Program-made: the position numbers and the translations under genes
Source of the DNA: Bacteroidota bacterium
Lineage (GTDB): Bacteria; Bacteroidota; Bacteroidia; B-17B0; Aurantibacillaceae
Assembly: GCA_016194985.1 (NCBI GenBank)
Contig: JACQAK010000088.1
Location: 1 to 32,530, forward strand
Length of the DNA: 32,530 bases
Direction of reading: 5' to 3'
The notes under the pieces: generated by a model
Told to the model about the DNA's origin: nothing
Seen by the model: only the letters and a program-made list of their open reading frames with translations
Databases searched by the model: none
Part shown: piece by piece, positions 9,211-15,295 of the stretch
How positions within the stretch are numbered: position 1 is the stretch's first letter
Layout: each line of letters begins with the position of its first letter

Positions 9211-9231
9211 CATTTTTAAAACCACAAGACT

Positions 9232-10164
9232 ATGAAACTGAACGAATATTTTGACTCTATAGACATAAATGAAATCGAACGTTTCATAATTGAAAAGCAA
9301 GAAGAAAATGTTAGTATAGAATTTAAAACAGTAAATCATCCTGACTACAATGACAGTAATAGAGAGTATGATAAGATAAATATTTCAGAAACAATCTCTG
9401 GTTTTGCAAATTCAAATGGCGGTATAGTTATATGGGGAATAAAGGCGCAAAAGGACGCGTCAGGTCAAGATGTAGCAAAGGACAAAAGACCAATAAAGCA
9501 ATTAACAAAATTCTTAAACCTTCTAAATAGACTTGAAGGTCAAGCGGTGACTCCAACTATTACCGGAATTATTCATAAGAAAATAGAAGTCGCTAAAGAT
9601 GAAGGGTATATAAAAACATTTGTACCTCAAAGTGAAAATGCACCACATATGGCAAACTTCTCAGGCAAACATTATTATAAAAGAAGTGGCGACAGCTTTT
9701 ATCAATGTGAGCACTACGACATTATTGATATGATTTCAAGAAAGAAATCTCCTAAGTTAAGAGTAGTCGCAAAAGTTGTTGCAAAACAAATACTACATCA
9801 GACTACAACTAGATGGAGAATTTTAGTGTCAGTTATTAACGACGGTAATAATATCGCTAAATATCCATACTTGGCATTAACCTTATCATCAGGATGGCAA
9901 GCAGATGAATACGGACTTGATGGAAATCGTAATACTGGACTCGCCAAAGTTAGGAACAATGTACTGTTTCAACATAATTATAGTGGAGGCGTCGATAAAG
10001 TAATTTACCCTGGAGCTATGCTAGACGTTGATCATTTTTGTTTAGACATTGCAAAAGAATTACCTCCTCCGAATTTAACTATATCATATACGACAACTGC
10101 AGAAGACTCCGAAAACATAAAAGGGAAAATAGAGATTGATAGCAGCGAATTTGCAAAGTCATAA
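9232..10164 (+). CDS. AlbA_2 (Schlafen-type) putative DNA-binding protein, cassette 1
   Basis: The 310-residue protein begins with an AlbA_2/Schlafen domain (about 18-165). SIEFKT, followed by ISETISGFANSNGGIVIWGIK, is the family's signature, the E-x-K acid/basic pair and a glycine-rich strand, and a later HYYKRSGDSFYQCEHYDI segment closes the domain. The C-terminal 130 residues look beta-rich and are unfamiliar. No helicase or HATPase domain is attached. AlbA_2 domains occur in transcription regulators and in nuclease or phage-defence proteins. Which applies here is unknown. The gene lies alone between the matching cassette ends GTTATGCCG (9202) and CGGCATAAC (10172) and reads as by-eye more A+T-rich than the housekeeping genes. 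Confidence 0.8.
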   Translation: MKLNEYFDSIDINEIERFIIEKQEENVSIEFKTVNHPDYNDSNREYDKINISETISGFANSNGGIVIWGIKAQKDASGQDVAKDKRPIKQLTKFLNLLNRLEGQAVTPTITGIIHKKIEVAKDEGYIKTFVPQSENAPHMANFSGKHYYKRSGDSFYQCEHYDIIDMISRKKSPKLRVVAKVVAKQILHQTTTRWRILVSVINDGNNIAKYPYLALTLSSGWQADEYGLDGNRNTGLAKVRNNVLFQHNYSGGVDKVIYPGAMLDVDHFCLDIAKELPPPNLTISYTTTAEDSENIKGKIEIDSSEFAKS

Positions 10165-10172
10165 AAAACGAC

Positions 10173-10351
10173 GGCATAACACACGCTTTATTCAATTTGG
10201 GCGGAAGTATAAGGCATTTGCAAAAGCGGTCACTTCGTGAAAGACATTTATTTTCGCTTTGCAAAAGTCCATTAAACATTTATCTTTGTTAGTAGCATTT
10301 CGGTAAACAACGGTTTCAAGCCGCACTACTGGTAGCTGCAATACGTTATAG
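10173..10351 (+). repeat. attC-like cassette repeat R1
   Basis: The repeat runs from GGCATAAC to GTTATAG. Its left side belongs to cassette 1 and its right side to cassette 2, so the two sides do not pair beyond ATAAC/GTTAT. Inside is a hairpin GCAAAAGCG/CGCTTTGC capped by TCAC-TTC-GTGA (10229-10239), a promoter (10259-10288), then TTAGTAGC and CGGTTTCAAGCCG. The right part is nearly identical to R2 from the hairpin through TTAGTAGC. Confidence 0.8.
10259..10288 (+). promoter_or_regulatory. Promoter inside R1, reading into cassette 2
   Basis: TTG (10259-10261), exactly 19 bases, TATCTTTG (10281-10288): a full match to the Bacteroidota primary promoter. It points at the 128-residue gene that starts at 10375. 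Confidence 0.8.
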
Positions 10352-10374
10352 GTAACCAGCCGACAAAACTCTTT

Positions 10375-10761
10375 ATGAGAATACTAATATTCATAACATT
10401 ATTTTTTCTGACATCCTCGTATTACGGACAAGTTCAAAAAATAAAAGTTAAGCGTGTTGACACATTGCTTTGTGACTATAAATTTGTTGCAGCCCCAGCA
10501 CTAATTGACAAAATATATCGACTCAATCTTTTTATGTTCACAAGCCCAGACAATTTTAAAAAAAATACAGCAGATGCCATTCGTAGTAACCTTAGACTTA
10601 CGAGAGAAAAAACGCTATTTATAAATAAGTTATATTTTGACAGTCTTGTTAGTAATGTTTGTATTATTAATAAATTCAAACTTAGTAAAATAGAAATAAA
10701 ACTATCTGGAGACACTAATCATATTCAAATAAACTTTAATTACAAAAAAATAAAAAAGTAG
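10375..10761 (+). CDS. Small secreted protein of unknown function, cassette 2
   Basis: The 128-residue protein has a signal peptide (about 1-18, hydrophobic ILIFITLFFLTSSYY then GQ) and a lysine-rich mature part with no recognised motif. It should be exported, probably to the periplasm. It is the only gene between matching cassette ends: GTTATAGGTAACCAGCC at 10345-10361 and GGCTGGCAACCTATAAC at 10792-10808, complementary at 15 of 17 positions. The promoter in R1 would drive it. The coding region is A+T-rich by eye. I do not recognise a family. Confidence 0.65.
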   Translation: MRILIFITLFFLTSSYYGQVQKIKVKRVDTLLCDYKFVAAPALIDKIYRLNLFMFTSPDNFKKNTADAIRSNLRLTREKTLFINKLYFDSLVSNVCIINKFKLSKIEIKLSGDTNHIQINFNYKKIKK

Positions 10762-10800
10762 ACCTAATTTTAAACTAAATGAACTGTGTGTGGCTGGCAA

Positions 10801-10971
10801 CCTATAACACACGGTTTGCTCCAGCCTTGCAGACAACAAAGCAATTGTAAAAGCGGTAGACAATTAATTATTTTCGCTTTGCAAAAGTCCATTAAACATT
10901 TATCTTTGTTAGTAGCGTTTCGACAGACAATGTTTCAAATCAAACCGTTGCTTAGCGCGAAAACGTTATAA
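10801..10971 (+). repeat. attC-like cassette repeat R2
   Basis: The repeat runs from CCTATAAC (end of cassette 2) to GTTATAAG (start of cassette 3). It shares with R1 the block TTTTCGCTTTGCAAAAGTCC and what follows to TTAGTAGC. A CGGTTTG near the left end (10813-10819) can pair with CAAACCG near the right end (10940-10946), a possible outer stem. A 61-codon frame across it is spurious. Confidence 0.8.
10879..10908 (+). promoter_or_regulatory. Promoter inside R2, reading into cassette 3
   Basis: TTG (10879-10881), 19 bases, TATCTTTG (10901-10908), identical to the promoter in R1. It points toward the TPR gene at 11019. Confidence 0.8.
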
Positions 10972-11018
10972 GCAACAACGCTAGACACATATAACAGTGT
11001 AGCTAACGACAAATTAAA

Positions 11019-11816
11019 ATGAAACAAATAATCCTTTACATACTGACACTGACTGTGGTTTGCGCAATTGCACAAACGCAAGACACTTCGAATTGGAAAA
11101 CATTAAGATATAAAATGCAAGATGAAACTTTCTTTATAAAACTTAATCCAGACGACCCATATCATTATTATAACAGAGGTAATGCAAAAAGAGACTTAAC
11201 GATGTACGACGAAGCTATTGCCGATTTTACCAAAGCAATTGAATTGAAACACGAACGCATTTGGACTGTATTTTACAATAGGGGAAATGTATATTGCAGA
11301 ATGCTAAAATGGAAAGAAGCAAAAAACGATTTTTCAAAGGCAATTGAGTTAAACAAAAACTATATAAATGCGTATTTCAATAGAGGAATGGTAAACGATA
11401 GTTTAAAGTTATATAATGAAGCATTGAAAGATTTTGACAAAGTAATCGAATTAGACTCTCTGACTTCAGACGCTTTTAATACTAGAGGTATTATAAAAGC
11501 TGAACTAAAAAATTACACTGAAGCATTAATTGATTTTCACAAAGCAATTAAGCTAGACCCTAATGGAGTTACAGGCTATTATAATTGCGGCATACTTGAA
11601 ACAGACAGAAAAGATTATTTCAAAGCAATCGAATACTTAAATAAAGCTATTGCAATAGACCAAAACAGAGGGTATTTATATAATAGCAGAGGTATAGCAG
11701 AAGAAAAGTTGAATAAATATAATGAAGCATTTGAAGACTTTAAAAAAGCTACGGAGCTTGATCCCACAAATCAACTTTTCAAAAAGAATTTAAAAACTAT
11801 TCAAGCTCAAAAATAA
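11019..11816 (+). CDS. Secreted TPR-repeat protein, cassette 3
   Basis: The 265-residue protein has a signal peptide (about 1-18, ending CAIAQ) and six consecutive tetratricopeptide repeats from about residue 48 to 255. Each has the YYNRGNA...YDEAIADFTKAIELD-type pattern at 34-residue spacing. TPRs form a helical scaffold for protein binding, and no catalytic domain is attached. It is the sole gene of its cassette, whose ends GTTATAAGCAACAACG (10965-10980) and CGTTGCAGCTTATAAC (11882-11897) are complementary at 14 of 16 positions. Transcription probably starts in R2. Its partner is unknown. Confidence 0.85.
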   Translation: MKQIILYILTLTVVCAIAQTQDTSNWKTLRYKMQDETFFIKLNPDDPYHYYNRGNAKRDLTMYDEAIADFTKAIELKHERIWTVFYNRGNVYCRMLKWKEAKNDFSKAIELNKNYINAYFNRGMVNDSLKLYNEALKDFDKVIELDSLTSDAFNTRGIIKAELKNYTEALIDFHKAIKLDPNGVTGYYNCGILETDRKDYFKAIEYLNKAIAIDQNRGYLYNSRGIAEEKLNKYNEAFEDFKKATELDPTNQLFKKNLKTIQAQK

Positions 11817-11888
11817 TAACCTAGTTTCTAATTCATCAATCATTTCGACATAGCTATCGATTGAGATTTAATGCTTTTAAACGTTGCA

Positions 11889-12091
11889 GCTTATAACACA
11901 CGCCAAGGCAACAGTTTGGCAGATACTTCGACAAGCTCAGTACAGGCACTAAAGCTTTTTCAAAAGCGGTCGCTCCGCGAAAGACATTCATTTTGCATTG
12001 CAAATGCGCAGAAACATTCTATCTTTGTTATTAGTATTCGGTTGACGAGAGCCTTGAACCGCACTTCTGGTAGCTCGAAAACGTTACCGGC
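11889..12091 (+). repeat. attC-like cassette repeat R3
   Basis: The repeat runs from GCTTATAAC (end of cassette 3) to GTTACCGGC (start of cassette 4). The hairpin cap is TCGC-TCC-GCGA (11970-11980), a paired change from TCAC/GTGA in R1. The left arm contains a GCCAA/TTGGC hairpin and the REP-like word CTTCGACAAGCTCAGT. It is closely similar to R4 over most of its length. A 93-codon frame over it is spurious. Confidence 0.8.
11998..12027 (+). promoter_or_regulatory. Promoter inside R3, reading into cassette 4
   Basis: TTG (11998-12000), 19 bases, TATCTTTG (12020-12027). The spacer sequence differs from R1/R2 but length and both elements are kept. Confidence 0.75.
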
Positions 12092-12120
12092 AAGGCACTC
12101 AGACAGACCAAAAATCTCAT

Positions 12121-12151
12121 TTGGACAATTTCTCTTCTTTTTGTATCTTTA
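12121..12151 (+). promoter_or_regulatory. Own promoter of the toxin-antitoxin pair
   Basis: TTG (12121-12123), 20 bases, TATCTTTA (12144-12151) end four bases before the antitoxin ATG, so the mRNA would be nearly leaderless. This is in addition to the promoter in R3, and is where autoregulation by the antitoxin would be expected. Confidence 0.55.
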
Positions 12152-12155
12152 AACT

Positions 12156-12401
12156 ATGAAATCTTCGACACTACAATTAAGAAAAATTAGCCTCATTGAA
12201 TACCTTTTAGGAATTCAGGATGAAAAAGTATTCGCTAAAGTGGAATCAAATATTCATAAAAGTATAAAATCAGTTAAACCTAGCGACATTATTTTCTCAA
12301 AAGACGAATTGATTGAGCGAGCTGAATTTTCTAATAAGCAAATAAAGAAAGGACACGTTTTAAATCAGAAAGATTTGGAAACGCAATCTAAAAATTGGTA
12401 A
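12156..12401 (+). CDS. Probable antitoxin of a ParE-type pair, cassette 4
   Basis: The 81-residue protein is small, highly charged and lies 12 bases ahead of a ParE/RelE-like toxin gene, the normal antitoxin-first order. The sequence (LRKISLIEYLLGIQDEKVFAKVES near the start, then SKDELIERAEFSNKQIKKG) resembles the short antitoxin-like proteins that accompany ParE toxins in Bacteroidota. The C-terminal half would bind and cover the toxin. I cannot assign a DNA-binding fold with confidence. The pair fills one cassette bounded by GTTACCGGC (12083) and GCCGGTAAC (12729), a perfect 9-base match. Confidence 0.75.
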   Translation: MKSSTLQLRKISLIEYLLGIQDEKVFAKVESNIHKSIKSVKPSDIIFSKDELIERAEFSNKQIKKGHVLNQKDLETQSKNW

Positions 12402-12413
12402 GCTTAGTTCTTT

Positions 12414-12722
12414 ATGAGACAAATCATTTGGACTAACTTTGCAATCTCTGAACTAAAAAACATTTACCTTTATTATCGTATGGTTGCATCGGACAAGGTA
12501 GCAGACAAAATACGAAAATCAATTTTTGACGGAACGAAACCTTTAATTAAACAACCACTAATTGGCGCAGTTGAGGAAAACCTTATCGATCTAGGCCAAG
12601 AACATCGATATATTGTTGTAGACAACTATAAAATAATTTATAGAGTTATTCAACTTGACATTTACATAACAGACATCTTTGATTGCAGGCAAAACCCGAA
12701 GAAAATGAAAAAGCGGAATTAA
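12414..12722 (+). CDS. ParE/RelE-family toxin, cassette 4
   Basis: The 102-residue protein has the ParE/RelE layout: an N-terminal IIWTNFAISELKNIYLYY helix region, a central IGAVEENLIDLGQEHRYIVVDNYKIIYRV strand region, and a C-terminal IYITDIFDCRQNPKKM ending typical of ParE toxins (DxRQNP). ParE members poison DNA gyrase, RelE members cut ribosome-bound mRNA. The DCRQNP ending favours the ParE side. It follows the antitoxin by 12 bases and ends seven bases before the cassette's right end. Toxin-antitoxin pairs are frequent cargo of large integron arrays, where they are thought to stabilise the array. Confidence 0.88.
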   Translation: MRQIIWTNFAISELKNIYLYYRMVASDKVADKIRKSIFDGTKPLIKQPLIGAVEENLIDLGQEHRYIVVDNYKIIYRVIQLDIYITDIFDCRQNPKKMKKRN

Positions 12723-12809
12723 TACCCAGCCGGTAACGCCCGCTAAGGCAACAGTTTGGCAGATTCTTCGACAAGCTCAGTAAAGGCGCTAAAGCTTTTG
12801 CAAAAGTAG

Positions 12810-12839
12810 TCACTCCCCTTCGACAGGCTAAGGGATCAC
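12810..12839. repeat. REP-like hairpin inserted in R4 with 4-base direct repeats
   Basis: A 22-base imperfect palindrome (12814-12835, arms TCCCCTT and AAGGGA around CGACAGGCT) is flanked by TCAC at 12810-12813 and 12836-12839. R1 and R3 have only a 3-base loop at this place. This looks like an insertion with a 4-base target duplication. Confidence 0.5.
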
Positions 12840-12860
12840 GCGAAAGACATTCATTTTGCA

Positions 12861-12890
12861 TTGCAAATGCGCAGAAACATTCTATCTTTG
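12861..12890 (+). promoter_or_regulatory. Promoter inside R4, reading into cassette 5
   Basis: TTG (12861-12863), 19 bases, TATCTTTG (12883-12890), same as R3. It points at the gene starting at 12984. Confidence 0.75.
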
Positions 12891-12983
12891 TTAGTAGCTT
12901 TTCGGTAGACAACGGTTTCAAACCGCACTTTCGGTAGCTGCAAACCGTTATGTGCTATGCTATGACGACCAATAGAAAATAAA

Positions 12984-13541
12984 ATGACAACTAGAGAACG
13001 AATAATAAAAATTTGTAAAATATCACTTATGGTTTGGGGTGGACTCTCTTTAGTCGGTGTTATTATAATTGCGTTCTTTTTTTTCTATTCAACAGAAATA
13101 AATAATGAACCTTTGGTAGATAAGGCAACCAGAGAGGATGTTAGGTTTGTACTTAATTGGTGTGGACTTGGCGACCAAAGAATTGAGAAAGTTTTAAAAA
13201 GCTATGTATCGCCGCACTCATTTACTGGAGACCATCTTGACGCTTACTCAATAAAAATTACTGACGTGACAATTAACGAACTTATTACTAACACTGATAA
13301 TAGACCTGGAGAATGGTATCGTATGGATAGTCTACCGACAGTTTTAAATGAGGCTGTAACTTTTGTTGGCGGTTGGCAACACGAGACACCTTGGTTCCCG
13401 ACAGAAGAAGAGTTAAGGAAAAAAGATATTTATGTCTATCCGTGGAGTATATATTGTCATGGAGTGACTCCCTCAGCCGCAGAACTTATATTTGTTAACC
13501 CAAAAGACAAAATAATTTACTACGTTAGTGCACAAATGTAA
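12984..13541 (+). CDS. Membrane-anchored protein of unknown function, cassette 5
   Basis: The 185-residue protein has a short basic N-terminus and one transmembrane helix (about 13-36), then a domain of about 145 residues expected outside the inner membrane. The domain is rich in tryptophan and has several short conserved-looking stretches (WCGLGDQRIEKVL, GGWQHETPWFPTEEEL, YPWSIYCHGVTP). I recognise no family. It lies alone in its cassette, whose ends GTTATGTGCTATGC (12947-12960) and GCACAGCACATAAC (13567-13580) match at 13 of 14 positions. Confidence 0.65.
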   Translation: MTTRERIIKICKISLMVWGGLSLVGVIIIAFFFFYSTEINNEPLVDKATREDVRFVLNWCGLGDQRIEKVLKSYVSPHSFTGDHLDAYSIKITDVTINELITNTDNRPGEWYRMDSLPTVLNEAVTFVGGWQHETPWFPTEEELRKKDIYVYPWSIYCHGVTPSAAELIFVNPKDKIIYYVSAQM

Positions 13542-13571
13542 AGCCATAGTGTTTTAGACAAAATAAGCACA

Positions 13572-13746
13572 GCACATAACAGCGCCTACAACTCACGCTT
13601 GCAGACATCAAAGCAATTGCAAAAGCGGTAGAAACTTTTTTAATTTTTGCTTTGCAATTACTTAACAACATTTGTATCTTTATTTAAACGTTTCCGTGGA
13701 CAACGGTTTCAAAACGGCCGAAACAAACCGCGAAAACGTTATCGGT
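13572..13746 (+). repeat. attC-like cassette repeat R5
   Basis: The repeat runs from GCACATAAC (end of cassette 5) to GTTATCGGT (start of cassette 6). The left end TAACAGCGCCTA is shared with degenerate sites R6 and R7. The core keeps GCAAAAGCGG...GCTTTGCAA and CAACGGTTTCAAAACGG. The right end is CGCGAAAACGTTAT as in R2. Confidence 0.78.
13652..13682 (+). promoter_or_regulatory. Promoter inside R5, reading into cassette 6
   Basis: TTG (13652-13654), 20 bases, TATCTTTA (13675-13682): slightly off the 19-base form of R1-R4 but in the same place within the repeat. Confidence 0.6.
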
Positions 13747-13782
13747 CATTGTAAGGGATGACAATGACCTGTGATAATTAAC
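13738..13782 (+). other. Self-complementary start of cassette 6
   Basis: Right after R5, GGTCATTGT (13744-13752) pairs perfectly with ACAATGACC (13761-13769), and GTTATC before it can pair with GATAAT after it. The right arm resembles the cassette end expected for a GTTATCGGTC start, so this may be the trace of a cassette that has lost its gene. It may also simply be a leader hairpin of the VOC gene. Confidence 0.4.
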
Positions 13783-13799
13783 AAAAAAACTTCAGAATT

Positions 13800-14150
13800 A
13801 TGCTTACAGACATCAACCCTAAATTACCAATGCGTGACAAATCTTTGACGAAAGAATTTTACACCCACCGATTGGGTTTTAGACTCCTTGGAGAATATGA
13901 CAATTATTTGATCGTAGGAAAAGACAAAATAGAAATTCACTTTTTTGAGCATCAGAAGCTTGACCCAAAAGAGAACTATGGACAAATTTATATAAGAACA
14001 AATAACATAGAGAAACTTTACCAAACACTTTTGGATAATAAAGTTCAAATCCACCCAAACGGCAATTTAGAAACAAAACCATGGGGGCAGAAAGAATTTG
14101 CTATTCTTGATCCTGACAACAATCTATTAACCTTTGGACAAAGCATATGA
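13800..14150 (+). CDS. VOC-family protein, bleomycin-resistance/glyoxalase-like, cassette 6
   Basis: The 116-residue protein is a single-chain VOC protein with the two paired beta-alpha-beta-beta-beta modules: KLPMRDKSLTKEFYTHRLGF at the start, KDKIEIHFFEH in the middle, and WGQKEFAILDPDNNLLTFGQ at the end. This matches bleomycin-resistance-like binding proteins, which act as dimers that sequester glycopeptide drugs, but many relatives have other ligands. Metal-ligand positions are not certain. Such proteins are common integron cargo. The right cassette end is unclear. The next recognisable site, R6 at 14194, does not pair with the cassette's start. Confidence 0.85.
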   Translation: MLTDINPKLPMRDKSLTKEFYTHRLGFRLLGEYDNYLIVGKDKIEIHFFEHQKLDPKENYGQIYIRTNNIEKLYQTLLDNKVQIHPNGNLETKPWGQKEFAILDPDNNLLTFGQSI

Positions 14151-14193
14151 TAAATTATTAGTTTACAATTCTGAGGGCAATAAACAACGAAAC

Positions 14194-14224
14194 GCTAACA
14201 GCACCTGGGGAAAAGGTTAGTAGC
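14194..14224 (+). repeat. Short degenerate cassette site R6
   Basis: GCTAAC (14194-14199) and GTTAG (14216-14220) are complementary and only about 16 bases apart. The left side, TAACAGCACCT, matches the starts of R5 and R7. It looks like a repeat that has lost its centre, including the promoter. Confidence 0.45.
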
Positions 14225-14239
14225 AAACGAAGACACACA

Positions 14240-14644
14240 ATGAAAGACCTAATAGAAAAGATCATTAACGAAAATAATGACTACCTGGAAAAATTAGTTT
14301 CATTTAAGACATCAGAAATAAATCCAGAATTATTTAAAAATGATAAATGGATAAAAACGAGCGCAGAGTATAGCAATATAAAAAATAAGACAATTGGAGA
14401 GTTAGAAAATACTATTAATGAGTTAAATATTTTTCTACAAGAACTGTTATCCCAGAATCGTGACATAAAAACAGAATTGCTAAAACTACATCATATGTTT
14501 GGACTGACAAATGGAAAGTACTATGACTACGCACTGAATCATGACATTTATGCTTACTTCGAGATTGAATTTCACTCATTAATCAAATCAAAACTTGATA
14601 AGTACTTGCTACTCGAACAAGAACTAAATAACGGCAGCTTATAA
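14240..14644 (+). CDS. Helical protein of unknown function, cassette 7
   Basis: The 134-residue soluble protein appears almost wholly helical, with heptad-like leucine and isoleucine spacing from about residue 50 to 82, so a coiled coil is likely. No family is recognised. There is no signal peptide. It follows the shortened site R6, and its stop codon lies inside the next site (GCTTATAAC at 14637-14645). The promoter could be the upstream cassette's, since R6 carries none. Confidence 0.6.
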   Translation: MKDLIEKIINENNDYLEKLVSFKTSEINPELFKNDKWIKTSAEYSNIKNKTIGELENTINELNIFLQELLSQNRDIKTELLKLHHMFGLTNGKYYDYALNHDIYAYFEIEFHSLIKSKLDKYLLLEQELNNGSL

Positions 14645-14770
14645 CAGCACCTACCAGTAATGCGGGAAGAAGCATAAGCATTTGCAATAAATACTGCTCT
14701 ATAGACATATATACATTTTATGAATATCAACTAAATTTTTATCTTTAATACATTTCCCGCAATTAATACA
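14637..14770 (+). repeat. Degenerate cassette repeat R7
   Basis: The left end GCTTATAAC followed by AGCACCT matches R5/R6. TGCGGGAA (14661-14668) pairs perfectly with TTCCCGCA (14754-14761). TATCTTTA (14740-14747) sits where the promoter of other copies lies, though with TTA instead of TTG at the expected upstream position. The right end ATTAATACA only weakly fits a GTTAATAGC start for cassette 8. Confidence 0.5.
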
Positions 14771-14788
14771 TTTAACTTTCAACAGCAC

Positions 14789-15295
14789 GTGCAAACAAAA
14801 GTACAGGTAAAAACAATATTCAACTGTAACTTAGAACGAGCTTTTAAGACGGCTATACTTTGTGATGTATCAAAAGTTCACACAGGTTATCTCGGCATAA
14901 TGCCAAAAGTTACACATACTATTGGCAATGAAGATTGGGGCAAAACAGGAAGCAGTAAAAAAATAATTGTTGCCAAATCGTTAACCTATCAGGAAGGTGA
15001 AGCGTTTTCTGACAAAGTAGTTGAGCGCGTTGAAAACAAATATTGGATAATAGAGCTAAGCGGTTTCACCACTTTTATGTTTGGTTTTTCAAAATTCATA
15101 GGGAAATGGGCCACAACGGAAATAGAACCAAATAAAATTTTAGTAGAATACACTTACATATTACATTCAGAAATTCCGGTGCTATACCCGTTTAATTGGT
15201 TGTTTGCAAAAACATTTTGGCGACTTTATATGAAACAAGTCATTGAAAACATCCGAACAATGGCATACAACCAGGAACCCTACCAATACAACTAG
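14789..15295 (+). CDS. SRPBCC-fold protein (polyketide cyclase/START-like), cassette 8
   Basis: The 168-residue protein starts at GTG 14789, as no nearby ATG fits. It begins VQVKTIFNCNLERAFKTAI, a usual start of SRPBCC proteins, and has the predicted helix-grip pattern: a strand, two short helices, several strands (KKIIVAKSLTYQEGEAF, WIIELSGFTTFMFGF, NKILVEYTYIL) and a long C-terminal helix (WRLYMKQVIENIRTMA). The fold holds a hydrophobic ligand. The ligand cannot be predicted. The stop codon touches the next site, whose left end is GCTATTAAC (15295-15303). Confidence 0.7.
   Translation: MQTKVQVKTIFNCNLERAFKTAILCDVSKVHTGYLGIMPKVTHTIGNEDWGKTGSSKKIIVAKSLTYQEGEAFSDKVVERVENKYWIIELSGFTTFMFGFSKFIGKWATTEIEPNKILVEYTYILHSEIPVLYPFNWLFAKTFWRLYMKQVIENIRTMAYNQEPYQYN

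Larger units (their letters stand above)
12729..12955 (+). repeat. attC-like cassette repeat R4
   Basis: The repeat runs from GCCGGTAAC (end of cassette 4) to GTTATGTGC (start of cassette 5). It is the longest copy, because a REP-like hairpin is inserted in the hairpin cap (12814-12835). The left end TAACGCCCGCTAAGG is like the ends of known integron attC sites. The right end carries CGGTTTCAAACCG and GTAGCTGCAAACCGTTAT. The rest is close to R3. Confidence 0.8.

Noticed and set aside
10786-10971. 61-codon frame on the + strand
   Set aside because: It lies across repeat R2, has no coding look, and is explained by the repeat's lack of stops.
11871-12152. 93-codon frame on the + strand
   Set aside because: It covers repeat R3 and its promoter and ends at the antitoxin start. 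The translation is repeat-derived.
12646-12921. 91-codon frame on the - strand
   Set aside because: It is the reverse strand of repeat R4 and the toxin gene's end.
10173-13746. CRISPR array
   Set aside because: The repeats are 165-230 bp, imperfect and spaced by genes of 400-950 bases. No short regular repeat/spacer pattern and no cas genes.
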